A stretch of DNA of 64,000 nucleotides from an uncultured Trichococcus sp. Its GTDB lineage: Bacteria; Bacillota; Bacilli; Lactobacillales; Aerococcaceae. A program made the translations under genes and the position numbers. Of this stretch, positions 1 to 8,829 are shown one piece after another (positions within the stretch are counted from its first letter, which is position 1; every line of letters begins with the position of its first letter). A model generated the notes under the pieces. It did no database searches. It was not told the DNA's origin and was given only the letters and a program-made list of their open reading frames with translations. The stretch is taken from contig NZ_OY764015.1 in assembly GCF_963667775.1 (NCBI RefSeq), positions 564,501-628,500 on the forward strand, given 5' to 3'.

Positions 1-126
1 TATACGACCAAGGATGGGAACATAATCGCATCCGTCAAAGAGTTGCGCAGCGGCGACAAATTGAAAGTGAATTTTTCGGACGGTTATGCCGAAGCAGAAG
101 TAAAACAGGTGGTGGAGGAAAAATAA
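1..126 (+). CDS. xseA: Exodeoxyribonuclease VII large subunit, C-terminal end (partial)
   Basis: An open frame enters from the left edge and stops at TAA 124-126. About 41 residues are visible, ending in a short beta-rich tail ([11 protein letters not shown], then AEAEV) typical of the XseA C-terminus. XseA is the catalytic subunit of exonuclease VII, which degrades single-stranded DNA from both ends together with XseB. The stop overlaps the xseB start (TAATG), so the two are translationally coupled. The identification rests on this tail plus the adjacent xseB. Confidence 0.85.
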   Translation, partial: YTTKDGNIIASVKELRSGDKLKVNFSDGYAEAEVKQVVEEK

Positions 127-371
127 TGAAATCCGAAAAGAAAGTAAGTTTTGAAGAAGCGATGAACCAATTAGAAGCTATTGTAACAAGACTGGAAGCA
201 GGGGATGTTCCCTTGGAAGAGGCTTTGGAGCAATTCAAGGTCGGTATGGATCTCAGCAAGTATTGCCAAGATACTTTGAACAATGCCGAAAAAACATTGA
301 CGAAAATCGTCAACCCTGATGGTTCGGAAGCGAATTTTGAAGAATCGGCAGTCCAAAACGAAGGGGAATGA
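126..371 (+). CDS. xseB: Exodeoxyribonuclease VII small subunit
   Basis: An 81-residue acidic helical protein with the XseB signature: [33 protein letters not shown], seen here in parts ([10 protein letters not shown], then [12 protein letters not shown]). XseB is the small, non-catalytic subunit that assembles in several copies on XseA. Length is usual for the family (about 70-85). The start ATG overlaps the xseA stop, and the gene overlaps ispA by four bases (ATGA). This xseA-xseB-ispA order is common in Firmicutes. Confidence 0.95.
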   Translation: MKSEKKVSFEEAMNQLEAIVTRLEAGDVPLEEALEQFKVGMDLSKYCQDTLNNAEKTLTKIVNPDGSEANFEESAVQNEGE

Positions 372-1270
372 CTCACATGAATCTTAGCGAATTTCAAGCG
401 GAGTGGATGCCGCGATTCGACGATTACCTCAACTCTGAATTGGATGCAAGTGCGCCTTCGCAAGAAAATCTGCATAAAGCAATGGCGTATTCTTTAATGG
501 GGGGCGGAAAAAGAATTCGTCCTCTTTTATTGTTGGCGACCCTTTCGCTGGCCGACTGCGAAATTTCGGATGGCTTTGCCGCCGCGGCCGCATTGGAATA
601 TATCCATACCTATTCTTTGATCCACGATGATCTGCCGGCTATGGACAATGATGATTACAGACGGGGTCGCCTGACTTCGCACAAGGTATTCGGAGAATCC
701 ACCGCAATCCTTGCGGGTGATGCGCTGTTGACGGCTGCCTTTGAGATACTTGCGGAATCCGCAGCCATTTCAGCAGACAAAAAAGTAAGACTGATTGCCT
801 TATTGGCGAAAGCTTCTGGCCCGAACGGAATGATAGCCGGACAGATGGATGATGTCGAGGGCGAAAAGAAGTCACTGACAATAGAAGAGTTGAAACAAGT
901 GCACGATAAAAAGACCGGCGCATTGATCAGGTATGCCGTTGCGGCGGGGTGCCTCATCGCGGACGCGGATGAACCATTCACAACTGAAATGGAAAGTTTC
1001 TCCAGACATTTGGGCTTGGCGTACCAGATCCACAATGATCTGAAGGATGTCGTGTTGGATGAGGCCGAGACCGGTAAAACCATTCATCACGATGCCGCAT
1101 TGAACAAAAATACATACCCATCCTTATTGGGGGTAAACGGAGCTATCCAGGAACTGAACAGCGTCATCCGCCAAGCGGAAGGTTGTTTGGACCGTGTGGC
1201 ATTGTCCTGCGCGAGTGCGGAAGACAAAATAGAGGTGTTCCGCCAATTAATGGATTACGTCAGAATATAA
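368..1270 (+). CDS. ispA: Farnesyl/geranyl diphosphate synthase (polyprenyl synthetase)
   Basis: A 300-residue trans-isoprenyl diphosphate synthase that condenses IPP with DMAPP/GPP to give FPP, the precursor of undecaprenyl phosphate and quinone side chains. The first Asp-rich motif is clear ([15 protein letters not shown], around residues 82-96), as is the GGGKRIRP substrate motif. The second Asp-rich motif, normally DDxxD, reads NDLKD (in [11 protein letters not shown], around residue 220), so its first Asp is Asn. The start ATG at 368 overlaps xseB by ATGA; an in-frame ATG at 377 is an alternative. A polyprenyl synthetase is certain; the exact chain length is inferred from context. Confidence 0.93.
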   Translation: MTHMNLSEFQAEWMPRFDDYLNSELDASAPSQENLHKAMAYSLMGGGKRIRPLLLLATLSLADCEISDGFAAAAALEYIHTYSLIHDDLPAMDNDDYRRGRLTSHKVFGESTAILAGDALLTAAFEILAESAAISADKKVRLIALLAKASGPNGMIAGQMDDVEGEKKSLTIEELKQVHDKKTGALIRYAVAAGCLIADADEPFTTEMESFSRHLGLAYQIHNDLKDVVLDEAETGKTIHHDAALNKNTYPSLLGVNGAIQELNSVIRQAEGCLDRVALSCASAEDKIEVFRQLMDYVRI

Positions 1271-1282
1271 CGGGAGATTACC

Positions 1283-2125
1283 ATGGAAAAAGAAAGATTG
1301 GATTTACTTGTAGTACAACAGGGCTTGACTGATTCCCGTGAAAAAGCCAAAAGATTGATCATGGCCGGGCAAATATACGACGAGAACAACCAGCGTTACG
1401 ACAAACCGGGCGAAAAGATTTCCGTCGAGAAAATCCTCCATATTAAGGGAGAAACATTGAAATACGTAAGCCGAGGCGGATTGAAGCTTGAGAAAGCCAT
1501 CGCATTGTTCCAAGTAGACCCGAAGGACAAAATCTTTTTGGATATCGGCAGTTCAACTGGTGGCTTTACGGATGTCGCGCTGCAAAATGGTGCGAAGCTT
1601 TGTTATGCACTGGATGTCGGCTACAATCAGTTGGATTGGAAATTGCGCCAGGATGAACGGGTCGTTGTGATGGAACGGGTGAATTTTCGCTACAGCAAAT
1701 TGGAGGATTTTGAAAAAGGTCGGCCGGAGATGGCTTCCATTGACGTATCCTTCATTTCGTTGAAGTTGATTTTGCCGGTTCTCAAGGAAATCATCGTAGT
1801 CGGCGGAGATGTCGTCGCGTTGATCAAACCACAATTTGAAGCAGGAAGAGGGAAAATCGGCAAAAAAGGGATCGTCAGTGATCCGGCAGTCCATAATGAA
1901 GTGTTGCGTGATATCTTGGATTTTGCGTCATTGACCGGGTTCGATGTGAAAAATCTGAGTTATTCGCCCATCACTGGCGGGACCGGGAATATCGAATTTT
2001 TGGTCCATTTGCAGGCGAATGACCATGCTCCGGGGATCATTTCTCCGGAAATAGACAGCCCGCAAGTCGTCAAAGAGGCTTATCTGCAGCTGAAGAGCAA
2101 ATCAATCTCGATTTCCGATAAATAG
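1283..2125 (+). CDS. tlyA: TlyA family rRNA methyltransferase (YqxC type)
   Basis: A 280-residue protein with an N-terminal S4 RNA-binding domain (roughly residues 1-65: MEKERLDLLVVQQG, SREKAKRLIMAG) and a C-terminal FtsJ-like methyltransferase domain (FLDIGSSTGGFTDVAL motif I, VALIKPQFEAGR). Family members are rRNA 2'-O-methyltransferases, in some bacteria hemolysin-like. It lies 12 bp after ispA and 34 bp before recN. In many Firmicutes argR/ahrC sits between tlyA and recN; there is no room for it here. Confidence 0.92.
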   Translation: MEKERLDLLVVQQGLTDSREKAKRLIMAGQIYDENNQRYDKPGEKISVEKILHIKGETLKYVSRGGLKLEKAIALFQVDPKDKIFLDIGSSTGGFTDVALQNGAKLCYALDVGYNQLDWKLRQDERVVVMERVNFRYSKLEDFEKGRPEMASIDVSFISLKLILPVLKEIIVVGGDVVALIKPQFEAGRGKIGKKGIVSDPAVHNEVLRDILDFASLTGFDVKNLSYSPITGGTGNIEFLVHLQANDHAPGIISPEIDSPQVVKEAYLQLKSKSISISDK

Positions 2126-2159
2126 GTGACTAAGGAACCATTGCGAAGGGGAATACGGA

Positions 2160-3860
2160 ATGTTACAAGAGTTGTCCATAAAGAATTTTGCGATAATTGA
2201 AAATCTTCAAGTGAGTTTCGACGAGGGTATGACCGTGCTGACTGGGGAAACCGGCGCAGGGAAATCCATCATCATCGATGCCGTAGGTCTGTTGGCAGGC
2301 GGAAGAGGATCCAACGATTTGATTCGATACGGCGAAAACAAGACGGTCATCCAAGGGCTTTTCAGTATCCCCGAAAACGCCAAGACAGCGGCCGTTCTGG
2401 AAGCGTACGGAATCGAAGCGGACGGGAACCAAGTTTTGCTGCAACGGGAACTTTCCCGCAACGGCAAAAATATTTCCCGAGTCAACGGCACAATCGTAAC
2501 GGTTGCGACGTTGCGCGAGGTCGGTGAAACCTTGATCGATATCCACGGGCAGAACGAGCATCAAGAATTGATGGATCCGCAAAAACATATCGACCTGCTG
2601 GATCAGTTTGCCGGGAATGAACTGAGAGAAGTCAAAACGACCTATCTCAATACTTATGCCAAATATGTGGATACACGCAAGCAACTGATCAAACTGAAGA
2701 CGGACGAGAAAGAAACGGTCCAAAGAATCGACTTGTTGACTTTCCAAATCCAGGAAATCGAACAAGCACAATTGAAGGATCCCGCTGAAGATGAAAAACT
2801 GGAAGAAGAGAGGAACCTGCTCGTCAATTACCAAAAAGTCATGCAAGCTCTGACGAGCGCGTACGATTCGCTTCAGAACAGCGAAGAGAACGGCATCGAC
2901 AAAATCGGTCACGGCATGGCGGCTCTGGAAAAAGTGCAGGACATCAATCCGATATACCAAACAATCGCAGCCTCGGTATCGGCAGCGTATTACCAGCTGC
3001 AGGAATGCGCAGGTGACATCCTGTCGGAGATCGATCAATTGTCCTACGATGAAGGCCGCTTGAATGAAATCGAAAACAGATTGGAATTGATCCGCCAGTT
3101 GAAGCGGAAATATGGGAACACAATCAGCGAAGTGCTGGAGCATCACAAAAAAATTTCCCGGGAACTGGATCTGATCGAGAATCGGGAAAGCTACCTTGAG
3201 AAACTCAACTCGGACTATAATAAGGAAAAAGCAGAGGTTCTGGCTATCGGCAGACAATTGACCGCTATCCGGAAGAAAGCAGCAGTCGTTTTGGAAGAAC
3301 AGATCCAACTGCAACTGAAGGAACTTTACATGGACAAGGTCCTTTTCAAGACGGTTTTTCATGAACAAGCGGGGAAAACCGCGATCACGGAGAACGGACT
3401 GGATCAAGTGGAATTTTACATCGCGACGAATGTCGGCGAACCGCTGAAAGCCTTGGCTAAGGTGGCCAGCGGCGGCGAACTTTCCCGGATGATGTTGGCG
3501 ATGAAAGCTATTTTCACCAAAACGCAAGGCATCACCAGCATCATCTTTGATGAAGTGGATACCGGTGTGTCGGGCAGGGTAGCACAAGCGATAGCCAACA
3601 AGATCCACTTGGTGGCCAGCTATTCGCAGGTGCTCTGCATCACGCATCTTCCGCAAGTAGCGGCGATGGCGGATCAGCATCTCTATATACAAAAAGAAAT
3701 CATCGCCGATCGGACAAAGACGCATATCAAACCGCTGTTCGGAGCTGAACGGATCAACGAAGTCGCACGCATGCTGGCGGGCACCGACATAACGGAACTT
3801 TCACTGGCCCATGCAAAAGAATTGCTGGAATTGGCCGATACCGAAAAAAATAAAGCGTAA
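2160..3860 (+). CDS. recN: DNA repair protein RecN
   Basis: A 566-residue SMC-like ATPase of double-strand break repair. Walker A (GETGAGKS) lies around residues 31-38, followed by long coiled-coil arms (about 150-370), the ABC signature (SGGELSRMMLA) and Walker B (IIFDEVDTGVSGR), in the family order. The start ATG fits the conserved MLQELSIKNFAIIE opening. It is the last gene of the exonuclease/isoprenoid/repair stretch before the phosphodiesterase. Length is normal for RecN (about 550-570). Confidence 0.97.
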   Translation: MLQELSIKNFAIIENLQVSFDEGMTVLTGETGAGKSIIIDAVGLLAGGRGSNDLIRYGENKTVIQGLFSIPENAKTAAVLEAYGIEADGNQVLLQRELSRNGKNISRVNGTIVTVATLREVGETLIDIHGQNEHQELMDPQKHIDLLDQFAGNELREVKTTYLNTYAKYVDTRKQLIKLKTDEKETVQRIDLLTFQIQEIEQAQLKDPAEDEKLEEERNLLVNYQKVMQALTSAYDSLQNSEENGIDKIGHGMAALEKVQDINPIYQTIAASVSAAYYQLQECAGDILSEIDQLSYDEGRLNEIENRLELIRQLKRKYGNTISEVLEHHKKISRELDLIENRESYLEKLNSDYNKEKAEVLAIGRQLTAIRKKAAVVLEEQIQLQLKELYMDKVLFKTVFHEQAGKTAITENGLDQVEFYIATNVGEPLKALAKVASGGELSRMMLAMKAIFTKTQGITSIIFDEVDTGVSGRVAQAIANKIHLVASYSQVLCITHLPQVAAMADQHLYIQKEIIADRTKTHIKPLFGAERINEVARMLAGTDITELSLAHAKELLELADTEKNKA

Positions 3861-3903
3861 AAGAAAAACTGCGCAGTAGAGCAGACCGGAAGGATTGGAG
3901 AGA

Positions 3904-4644
3904 TTGGCATACACTAAAATCATCGCGCACAGGGGCAGCCGCGGAACACGACCGGAAAACACACTGGAGGCCTTTCGGGAAGCGCTGAAAGTCGCCAGTG
4001 ACGGTATAGAATTGGATGTCCATTTGAGCAAAGATGGTGAGGTCGTGGTCATCCATGACGAGACCGTGGACCGCACGACATCCGGAAAAGGCTATGTCAA
4101 AGACATGACCGTGCAACAGTTGAAGGCATTGGATGCCGGCAGCTGGTTCGATCCGAAATACAGCGACGCGCGCATCCCGAAACTCCAAGAGGTATTGACC
4201 CTATTGGCGGATAATCATTTTACAGGCGTCCTCAACATCGAATTGAAGACGGATGTATTCCAGTATCCCGCAATCGAGGAAAAAGTGCTTGCTTTGGCAG
4301 AGCCCTATCTTGAACAGTTTTCGGTCATCTACTCCAGTTTCCACTATGAAACCTTGAAAAAAATCAAGACCGTGCGCAAGGATTCGAAAATTGCCCTGCT
4401 TTTCAGCAAAAAAGGCAAGCAGCAATTTGAACTGGGCGAAGGGGTTCCGGTAGAAGGTTGGCATCCAAAATTTTCGATTCTGCGCAGTCTGCCGCCTTTT
4501 GAACAATCCAAGATTCCGCTCCGCGTGTGGACGGTGAACCGAAAGGTCGAAATGCAAGTCTGTCTGCGCAAAAATATCGATTCGATGATCACGGATTATC
4601 CGGAACGCGCACTGCAAATGAGAAAGGTGATTCAGGGTGTCTGA
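3904..4644 (+). CDS. Glycerophosphodiester phosphodiesterase (GDPD/UgpQ-like)
   Basis: A 246-residue cytoplasmic GDPD-family TIM barrel hydrolysing glycerophosphodiesters to glycerol 3-phosphate and an alcohol. The catalytic elements are visible: IIAHRG (HRG), RPENTLEAF, GIELDVH, and VVIHDETVDRTT with the second His. No signal peptide is seen. Two TTG starts are possible. That at 3895 sits directly against GGAAGGA, so the TTG at 3904 (9 bases downstream of it) is preferred. The 3' end overlaps miaA by 8 bp. Confidence 0.88.
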   Translation: MAYTKIIAHRGSRGTRPENTLEAFREALKVASDGIELDVHLSKDGEVVVIHDETVDRTTSGKGYVKDMTVQQLKALDAGSWFDPKYSDARIPKLQEVLTLLADNHFTGVLNIELKTDVFQYPAIEEKVLALAEPYLEQFSVIYSSFHYETLKKIKTVRKDSKIALLFSKKGKQQFELGEGVPVEGWHPKFSILRSLPPFEQSKIPLRVWTVNRKVEMQVCLRKNIDSMITDYPERALQMRKVIQGV

Positions 4645-5587
4645 AACAACAGAGAAAAAGTTAGAGAAAATCATGGTCATTGTCGGTCCGACCGCTGTGG
4701 GTAAAACCGCACTGAGTATCCGGCTGGCGAAAAAATACAATGGCGAAATCATCAATGGGGATTCAATGCAAGTTTACGAAGGTTTGGATATCGGCACGGC
4801 GAAAGTGACCAAGGAAGAAGCGGAAGGCATCCCGCATCATTTGTTGGATATCGTTCCGGTGGAGCAGGATTACACGGCTTCCGATTTCAAAAAGGACGCG
4901 AGAGGGGCCATCGAGTCGATTCTGGCAAGAGGCAAGCTGCCGATTGTGGTCGGTGGTTCGGGACTGTATATAGAAGGACTATTGTTTGATATGCAGTTCG
5001 GCGGGGTGGCTGCCGAAGATCCTGACTACCGGAAACAACTGGATGCTGAGCTACAACGGACTGATGCCATGCATATATGGAAGCAATTGCAGGAAAAGGA
5101 CCCCAAAGCGGCTGAACAGATCCATCCGAACAACAGCAGAAGGGTGATCCGCGCTTTGGAAGTGATCCACTTCAGCGGGAAACCCTTCTCGGATCAGGCT
5201 GATCGGGAAGCGGATCCTCATTACGATGCGCTGCTGATCGGGCTTGATACCGAGCGAAGCATCCTCTACGATCGCATCAACCGACGCGTGGATCTGATGG
5301 TTGCGGGCGGCTTGGTTGAGGAAGCAAAAGCACTCTTTGATAGACAGCTGCCTCCCAAGACGCAAGCGACAAGAGGTATCGGCTACAAAGAGTGGTTCGG
5401 TTATTTTAATAGTGAGGTCACATTTGAAGAAGCCGCAGAACAGTTGAAGCAAAACTCAAGACGCTATGCCAAACGCCAGTTGACTTGGTTCCGGAACAGA
5501 ATGAGCGGCATCCATTGGTTTGACCTGATTCAGGACGAGTATGAGATGCAGAAAATTGAAGATTTAGTCGAGTCGTTCTTAGCCTGA
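4637..5587 (+). CDS. miaA: tRNA dimethylallyltransferase
   Basis: A 316-residue MiaA, which transfers the dimethylallyl group of DMAPP to N6 of A37 in tRNAs reading UNN codons. The P-loop is GPTAVGKTALS (around residues 17-27), followed by INGDSMQVYEGLDIGTAK and PHHLLD, all hallmarks of the family. It starts at GTG 4637 behind AGGTGATTCAG and overlaps the upstream phosphodiesterase. DMAPP use links it metabolically to ispA upstream. It is followed by hflX as in many bacteria. Confidence 0.97.
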   Translation: MSETTEKKLEKIMVIVGPTAVGKTALSIRLAKKYNGEIINGDSMQVYEGLDIGTAKVTKEEAEGIPHHLLDIVPVEQDYTASDFKKDARGAIESILARGKLPIVVGGSGLYIEGLLFDMQFGGVAAEDPDYRKQLDAELQRTDAMHIWKQLQEKDPKAAEQIHPNNSRRVIRALEVIHFSGKPFSDQADREADPHYDALLIGLDTERSILYDRINRRVDLMVAGGLVEEAKALFDRQLPPKTQATRGIGYKEWFGYFNSEVTFEEAAEQLKQNSRRYAKRQLTWFRNRMSGIHWFDLIQDEYEMQKIEDLVESFLA

Positions 5588-6885
5588 TGGATGAGAAAGA
5601 ACGAAAAAAGAAAGTTGGAAATTCTATGGAAAATACGAAAGAAAAAGTAATTCTGGTGAACGTTCAGACGAACCAATCGGATGAAGCCTTTGAATATCAA
5701 CTGAGGGAACTTGCCGAATTGACCGAAACCGCTTTGGGCGAAGTTGTCGGTGTGTTGACCCAAAAGCGGGAACGAAAAGATTCGCGGACTGTCATCGGCA
5801 AAGGGAAAGTAGAAGAACTCGTGAATTTGTGTGCAGAACTGGAGGCGGATACCGTCATTTTCCAACAAGAACTCTCTTCCAAGCAGGTGCGCAACATCCA
5901 GGAGACTGTCGACTGCAAAGTCATCGACCGGGTCCAGTTGATATTGGACATATTTGCGATGCGTGCCCGCAGTAAAGAAGGGAAACTACAGGTAGCTTTG
6001 GCGCAATTGAGTTATCTGTTGCCGCGTTTGATGGGTCAAGGCGTTAATTTATCCCGTCTGGGCGGGGGTATCGGCACAAGAGGGCCTGGTGAGACAAAAC
6101 TCGAGACCGATCGCAGACACATCCACAGCCAGATGCAGGAAATAAAGAAAACATTGGAAGAAACAGAGCAGCACCGCCAAAGGGCACGAGAAAAACGCCA
6201 TGCCAGCGAAGTCTTTCAGATCGGTTTGATCGGTTATACGAATGCCGGGAAATCGACGGTCATCAATCGATTGACCGATGCTGCAACTTTGGAGGAGGAT
6301 AAATTATTCGCGACTCTGGATCCTTTGACAAGAAAGCTGACGTTGCCGAATCAATTTCAGGCTACGATTACCGATACTGTAGGTTTCATCCAGGATCTTC
6401 CGACACAGTTGATCCATGCTTTCCATTCGACGCTTGAAGAGAGCCGGAACATGGACGTATTTTTGCACGTGGTCGATGCTTCTACTTCCTTCATCGATGA
6501 ACATGAAAAAACTGTATTGGACCTATTGAAGGATTTGGATATGGATAAGACACCTATGCTGACGATCTACAACAAACGCGATCTTGCCGGTCCGGATTTC
6601 CAGCCGCGGCTCTTTCCGAACATCGTCATATCAGCGCTTGATGATGCCGACATCAACCGGTTGAAGGACTTCCTCTGGGAAGAAATCGCCAAAATGTTGG
6701 TTCCATACACAAAAGACATCGATGCAAGCGGTCCTGAAGCCCGCTTGATGAATAAGATGCAGCAAGAAACTTTTGTGGAATCCATCGAATATATAGAAGA
6801 AACTAATGCATACCGCTTAAGAGGGTACGCTAAAAGCAATTCAAAATGGTTGGGGGATAAAGCAACAGATGCAAGCGACGAATAA
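5587..6885 (+). CDS. hflX: Ribosome-associated GTPase HflX
   Basis: HflX splits stalled or hibernating 70S ribosomes. The N-terminal nucleotide-binding domain carries VIGKGKVEEL and the glycine-rich GGGIGTRGPGETKLETDRR. The G domain has G1 GYTNAGKST, G3 DTVGF and G4 YNKRD. ATG 5587 overlaps the miaA stop (TGATG), giving 432 residues. An in-frame ATG at 5626 (MENTKEKVILVNVQ) matches the usual N-terminus of the family and may be the true start. The 3' end overlaps the next gene by 17 bp. Confidence 0.95.
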   Translation: MDEKERKKKVGNSMENTKEKVILVNVQTNQSDEAFEYQLRELAELTETALGEVVGVLTQKRERKDSRTVIGKGKVEELVNLCAELEADTVIFQQELSSKQVRNIQETVDCKVIDRVQLILDIFAMRARSKEGKLQVALAQLSYLLPRLMGQGVNLSRLGGGIGTRGPGETKLETDRRHIHSQMQEIKKTLEETEQHRQRAREKRHASEVFQIGLIGYTNAGKSTVINRLTDAATLEEDKLFATLDPLTRKLTLPNQFQATITDTVGFIQDLPTQLIHAFHSTLEESRNMDVFLHVVDASTSFIDEHEKTVLDLLKDLDMDKTPMLTIYNKRDLAGPDFQPRLFPNIVISALDDADINRLKDFLWEEIAKMLVPYTKDIDASGPEARLMNKMQQETFVESIEYIEETNAYRLRGYAKSNSKWLGDKATDASDE

Positions 6886-8122
6886 AGAAGCAAGGCTGGC
6901 CGGATTGGTCGGACAAGTGGACAACAAAATCCAGCCCGTTTTTAAAGAGATACAGGAAAAGGCTCTATTTAATCAAGGCAAGGTACTGGAAGCTTTCCGG
7001 AAGCACCGCGTCAGTGATTACCATTTTAACCCGAGCACAGGCTATGGCTATGACGATGACGGACGGGACACGCTCGAAAAAGTTTATGCCGAGGTTTTTC
7101 AGGCTGAGGCTGCTTTGGTCAGGCCACAAATCATTTCCGGAACACACGCTATCGCCACTGCGCTCTTCGGAGTCCTGCGTCCCGGAGATGAATTGATGTA
7201 CGTTACCGGAACACCATACGATACGCTATTGGACATTGTTGGCCTGACGGGGAATGGGATCGGTTCTCTGAAAGAATACAATATCGCTTATCAGCATATC
7301 GAGCTGTGCGCAGAAGGCAAAGTGGACATTCCGAGGGTACTGGAAAAAATCAGTCCCAAAACAAAAATAATCGCGATTCAACGCTCCCGCGGCTACGCAG
7401 AAAGACCCTCCTTTACGATAAATGAAATCAAAGAGATGATTGCGGCGATCCGACCGCATGTAGGATCAGAAACCATCTTTTTTGTCGATAATTGTTACGG
7501 GGAATTTGTCGAAACGTTGGAGCCTATCGAAGTCGGAGCGGACCTGATTGCCGGCTCCCTCATCAAAAATCCGGGCGGCGGTATCGTGAAGATGGGCGGT
7601 TATCTCGCCGGTAGGGAAGATTTGATTGAGCGGTGCGCATACCGCCTGACAACTCCAGGTATCGGCCGGGAAGCGGGAGCTTCCTTATACAGCCTTTTGG
7701 AGATGTACCAAGGCTTGTTCTTGGCGCCCCATGTTGTCGGTGAAGCGGTGAAGGGTGCTGTTTATACAGCCGGACTGCTGGAAGAGTGCGGTGTATCGTC
7801 CACCCCGACTTGGGACAGCCCCCGCACTGATTTGATCCAGATGGTAGCACTGCCTAGCAAGGAAGCGATGATCGCTTTTGCTCAGACGATACAGAAATAT
7901 TCCCCAGTGAATGCAGCAGCCAAGCCTATTCCGGCCTATATGCCCGGTTACGAAGATGATGTCATCATGGCTGCGGGAACTTTCATTCAGGGCGCAAGCC
8001 TGGAATTGACGGCAGATGGCCCGATAAGACCACCTTATCTGCTCTACGTCCAAGGCGGACTGACCTATGAGCATGTCAAATTGGCAGTAACAGCAGCAGT
8101 GAAGGATACGTTTTTCGCATAG
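6869..8122 (+). CDS. Methionine gamma-lyase family / aluminium-resistance-like PLP protein (YnbB type)
   Basis: A 417-residue fold-type I PLP enzyme matching the family that follows hflX in Bacillus (ynbA-ynbB). Visible features are SGTHAIATALFGVLRPGDE, the ligand loop FFVDNCYGEFVE and the probable PLP lysine segment AGSLIKNPGGGIVKMGGYLAG. Family annotation (aluminium resistance, cystathionine beta-/methionine gamma-lyase-like) is by homology; the substrate is not established. It overlaps hflX by 17 bp and ends the operon at a strong terminator. glnR-glnA, which follow in Bacillus, are absent. Confidence 0.85.
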   Translation: MQATNKEARLAGLVGQVDNKIQPVFKEIQEKALFNQGKVLEAFRKHRVSDYHFNPSTGYGYDDDGRDTLEKVYAEVFQAEAALVRPQIISGTHAIATALFGVLRPGDELMYVTGTPYDTLLDIVGLTGNGIGSLKEYNIAYQHIELCAEGKVDIPRVLEKISPKTKIIAIQRSRGYAERPSFTINEIKEMIAAIRPHVGSETIFFVDNCYGEFVETLEPIEVGADLIAGSLIKNPGGGIVKMGGYLAGREDLIERCAYRLTTPGIGREAGASLYSLLEMYQGLFLAPHVVGEAVKGAVYTAGLLEECGVSSTPTWDSPRTDLIQMVALPSKEAMIAFAQTIQKYSPVNAAAKPIPAYMPGYEDDVIMAAGTFIQGASLELTADGPIRPPYLLYVQGGLTYEHVKLAVTAAVKDTFFA

Positions 8123-8130
8123 TTAATTGT

Positions 8131-8170
8131 GATTTCGGGCTGAGTTTACACTTAACTCAGCCCGAAAATC
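8131..8170 (+). terminator. Rho-independent terminator of the xseB-ynbB operon
   Basis: A near-perfect hairpin with arms GATTTCGGGCTGAGTT (8131-8146) and AACTCAGCCCGAAAATC (8154-8170). The long GC-rich stem closes the operon. The T-run after it is weak, but A/T-rich arms on both sides suggest it may work in both directions. Confidence 0.8.
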
Positions 8171-8233
8171 ACTCTTTCGAACAATTCCAGACTCAAAATA
8201 AGCAAAAATTCAAAATCTGGCTGCGAAATAGTG

Positions 8234-8262
8234 TTGACTTTAAGTCGGTTATCGCCTATACT
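8234..8262 (+). promoter_or_regulatory. Promoter of the first tRNA-Arg
   Basis: TTGACT (8234-8239), a 17-bp spacer and TATACT (8257-8262), 38 bp before the mature tRNA 5' end. This is a near-consensus vegetative sigma-A promoter. Confidence 0.8.
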
Positions 8263-8300
8263 ATTAAATGTTGTGAGTCGGTTGGATGACTCGTGAATTT

Positions 8301-8374
8301 GTCTCAATAGCTCAGCCGGATAGAGCATTCGCCTTCTAAGCGAACGGTCGGGAGTTCGAATCTCTCTTGAGACG
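8301..8374 (+). tRNA. tRNA-Arg (anticodon UCU), copy 1
   Basis: A full cloverleaf: acceptor GTCTCAA/TTGAGAC, D-stem GCTC/GAGC, anticodon stem TTCGC/GCGAA with loop CTTCTAA (anticodon TCT), T-arm GGGAG/CTCTC with TTCGAAT, and discriminator G. CCA is not encoded. It reads AGA/AGG. It is 74/74 identical to the copy at 8643. Confidence 0.96.
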
Positions 8375-8416
8375 TCATATCTGTTTTCAGGATCATAAGT
8401 CCATGACAGAGAATCG

Positions 8417-8452
8417 GTTGCATTCGCATGAAGCGGATGCGACGTTTTTTTT
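8417..8452 (+). terminator. Terminator between the two tRNA-Arg genes
   Basis: An 11-bp stem GTTGCATTCGC / GCGGATGCGAC (with G-U pairs) around a 4-nt loop, followed by eight or more T. It separates the two tRNA transcripts. The rest of 8375-8555 holds no convincing gene. Confidence 0.85.
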
Positions 8453-8555
8453 CTCAGGACAGCCTTATGGTCCGACCGGTGGATGGAGAAAAGCTGGAGA
8501 ATTGTCCGGTTGTTGCAACGGTGAAATATTTTTTGGGAAAATAGTCAAAATAATG

Positions 8556-8584
8556 GTGACAATTTTAATGCTATGCTGTATAAT
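8556..8584 (+). promoter_or_regulatory. Promoter of the second tRNA-Arg
   Basis: GTGACA (8556-8561), 17-bp spacer, TATAAT (8579-8584). The -10 is perfect and the -35 differs from TTGACA at the first base. It gives copy 2 its own transcription start about 50 bp upstream. Confidence 0.75.
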
Positions 8585-8642
8585 CATTTCTTGTGACACC
8601 GGTTTGAAACTGCTTCAAATTTTTTATCAGAATATTAATTTT

Positions 8643-8716
8643 GTCTCAATAGCTCAGCCGGATAGAGCATTCGCCTTCTAAGCGAACGGTCGGGAGTTCG
8701 AATCTCTCTTGAGACG
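8643..8716 (+). tRNA. tRNA-Arg (anticodon UCU), copy 2, prophage integration site
   Basis: Identical over 74 nt to copy 1, with the same cloverleaf and anticodon TCT. Its last 11 bases form the left part of the 14-bp attL core (8706-8719), so the phage attP rebuilds the 3' acceptor strand and the tRNA stays intact. This is the usual strategy of tyrosine-integrase phages. Confidence 0.96.
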
Positions 8717-8719
8717 TAT
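8706..8719. repeat. attL core (14-bp direct repeat with attR)
   Basis: CTCTTGAGACGTAT, exactly repeated at 43047-43060. It overlaps the T-arm/acceptor end of tRNA-Arg copy 2. The first tRNA copy diverges after GAGACGT, so it matches only 12 bases of the core. Confidence 0.9.
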
Positions 8720-8730
8720 CAACATAAAAT

Positions 8731-8776
8731 AAGGCGATACCTAGGAAATCAACTTTCCTTGTGTATCGCCTTTTTT
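8731..8776. terminator. Bidirectional terminator between tRNA-Arg and integrase
   Basis: Outer stem AAGGCGATAC (8731-8740) / GTATCGCC-TT (8763-8772) with an inner hairpin AGGAAA/TTTCCT, followed by a T-run on the + strand. On the - strand the outer stem is followed by ATTTTATG, so it may also end the integrase transcript. It lies inside the prophage, i.e. the phage supplies the tRNA terminator. Confidence 0.8.
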
Positions 8777-8829
8777 GTTTGGTTTTCGATTCCAAGAGTG
8801 GATAAGAGCAGACATGAAAATATATTTTT

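Noticed and set aside
2163-3725. 520-codon open frame on the - strand opposite recN
   Set aside because: It is the antisense shadow of recN; no RBS, no family pattern, and low-complexity Phe/Leu/Gln/Asp composition typical of a reverse frame.
8367-8681. 104-codon ORF spanning the region between tRNA copies
   Set aside because: It runs from the end of tRNA copy 1 through a terminator and a promoter into tRNA copy 2, so it cannot be a normal gene.
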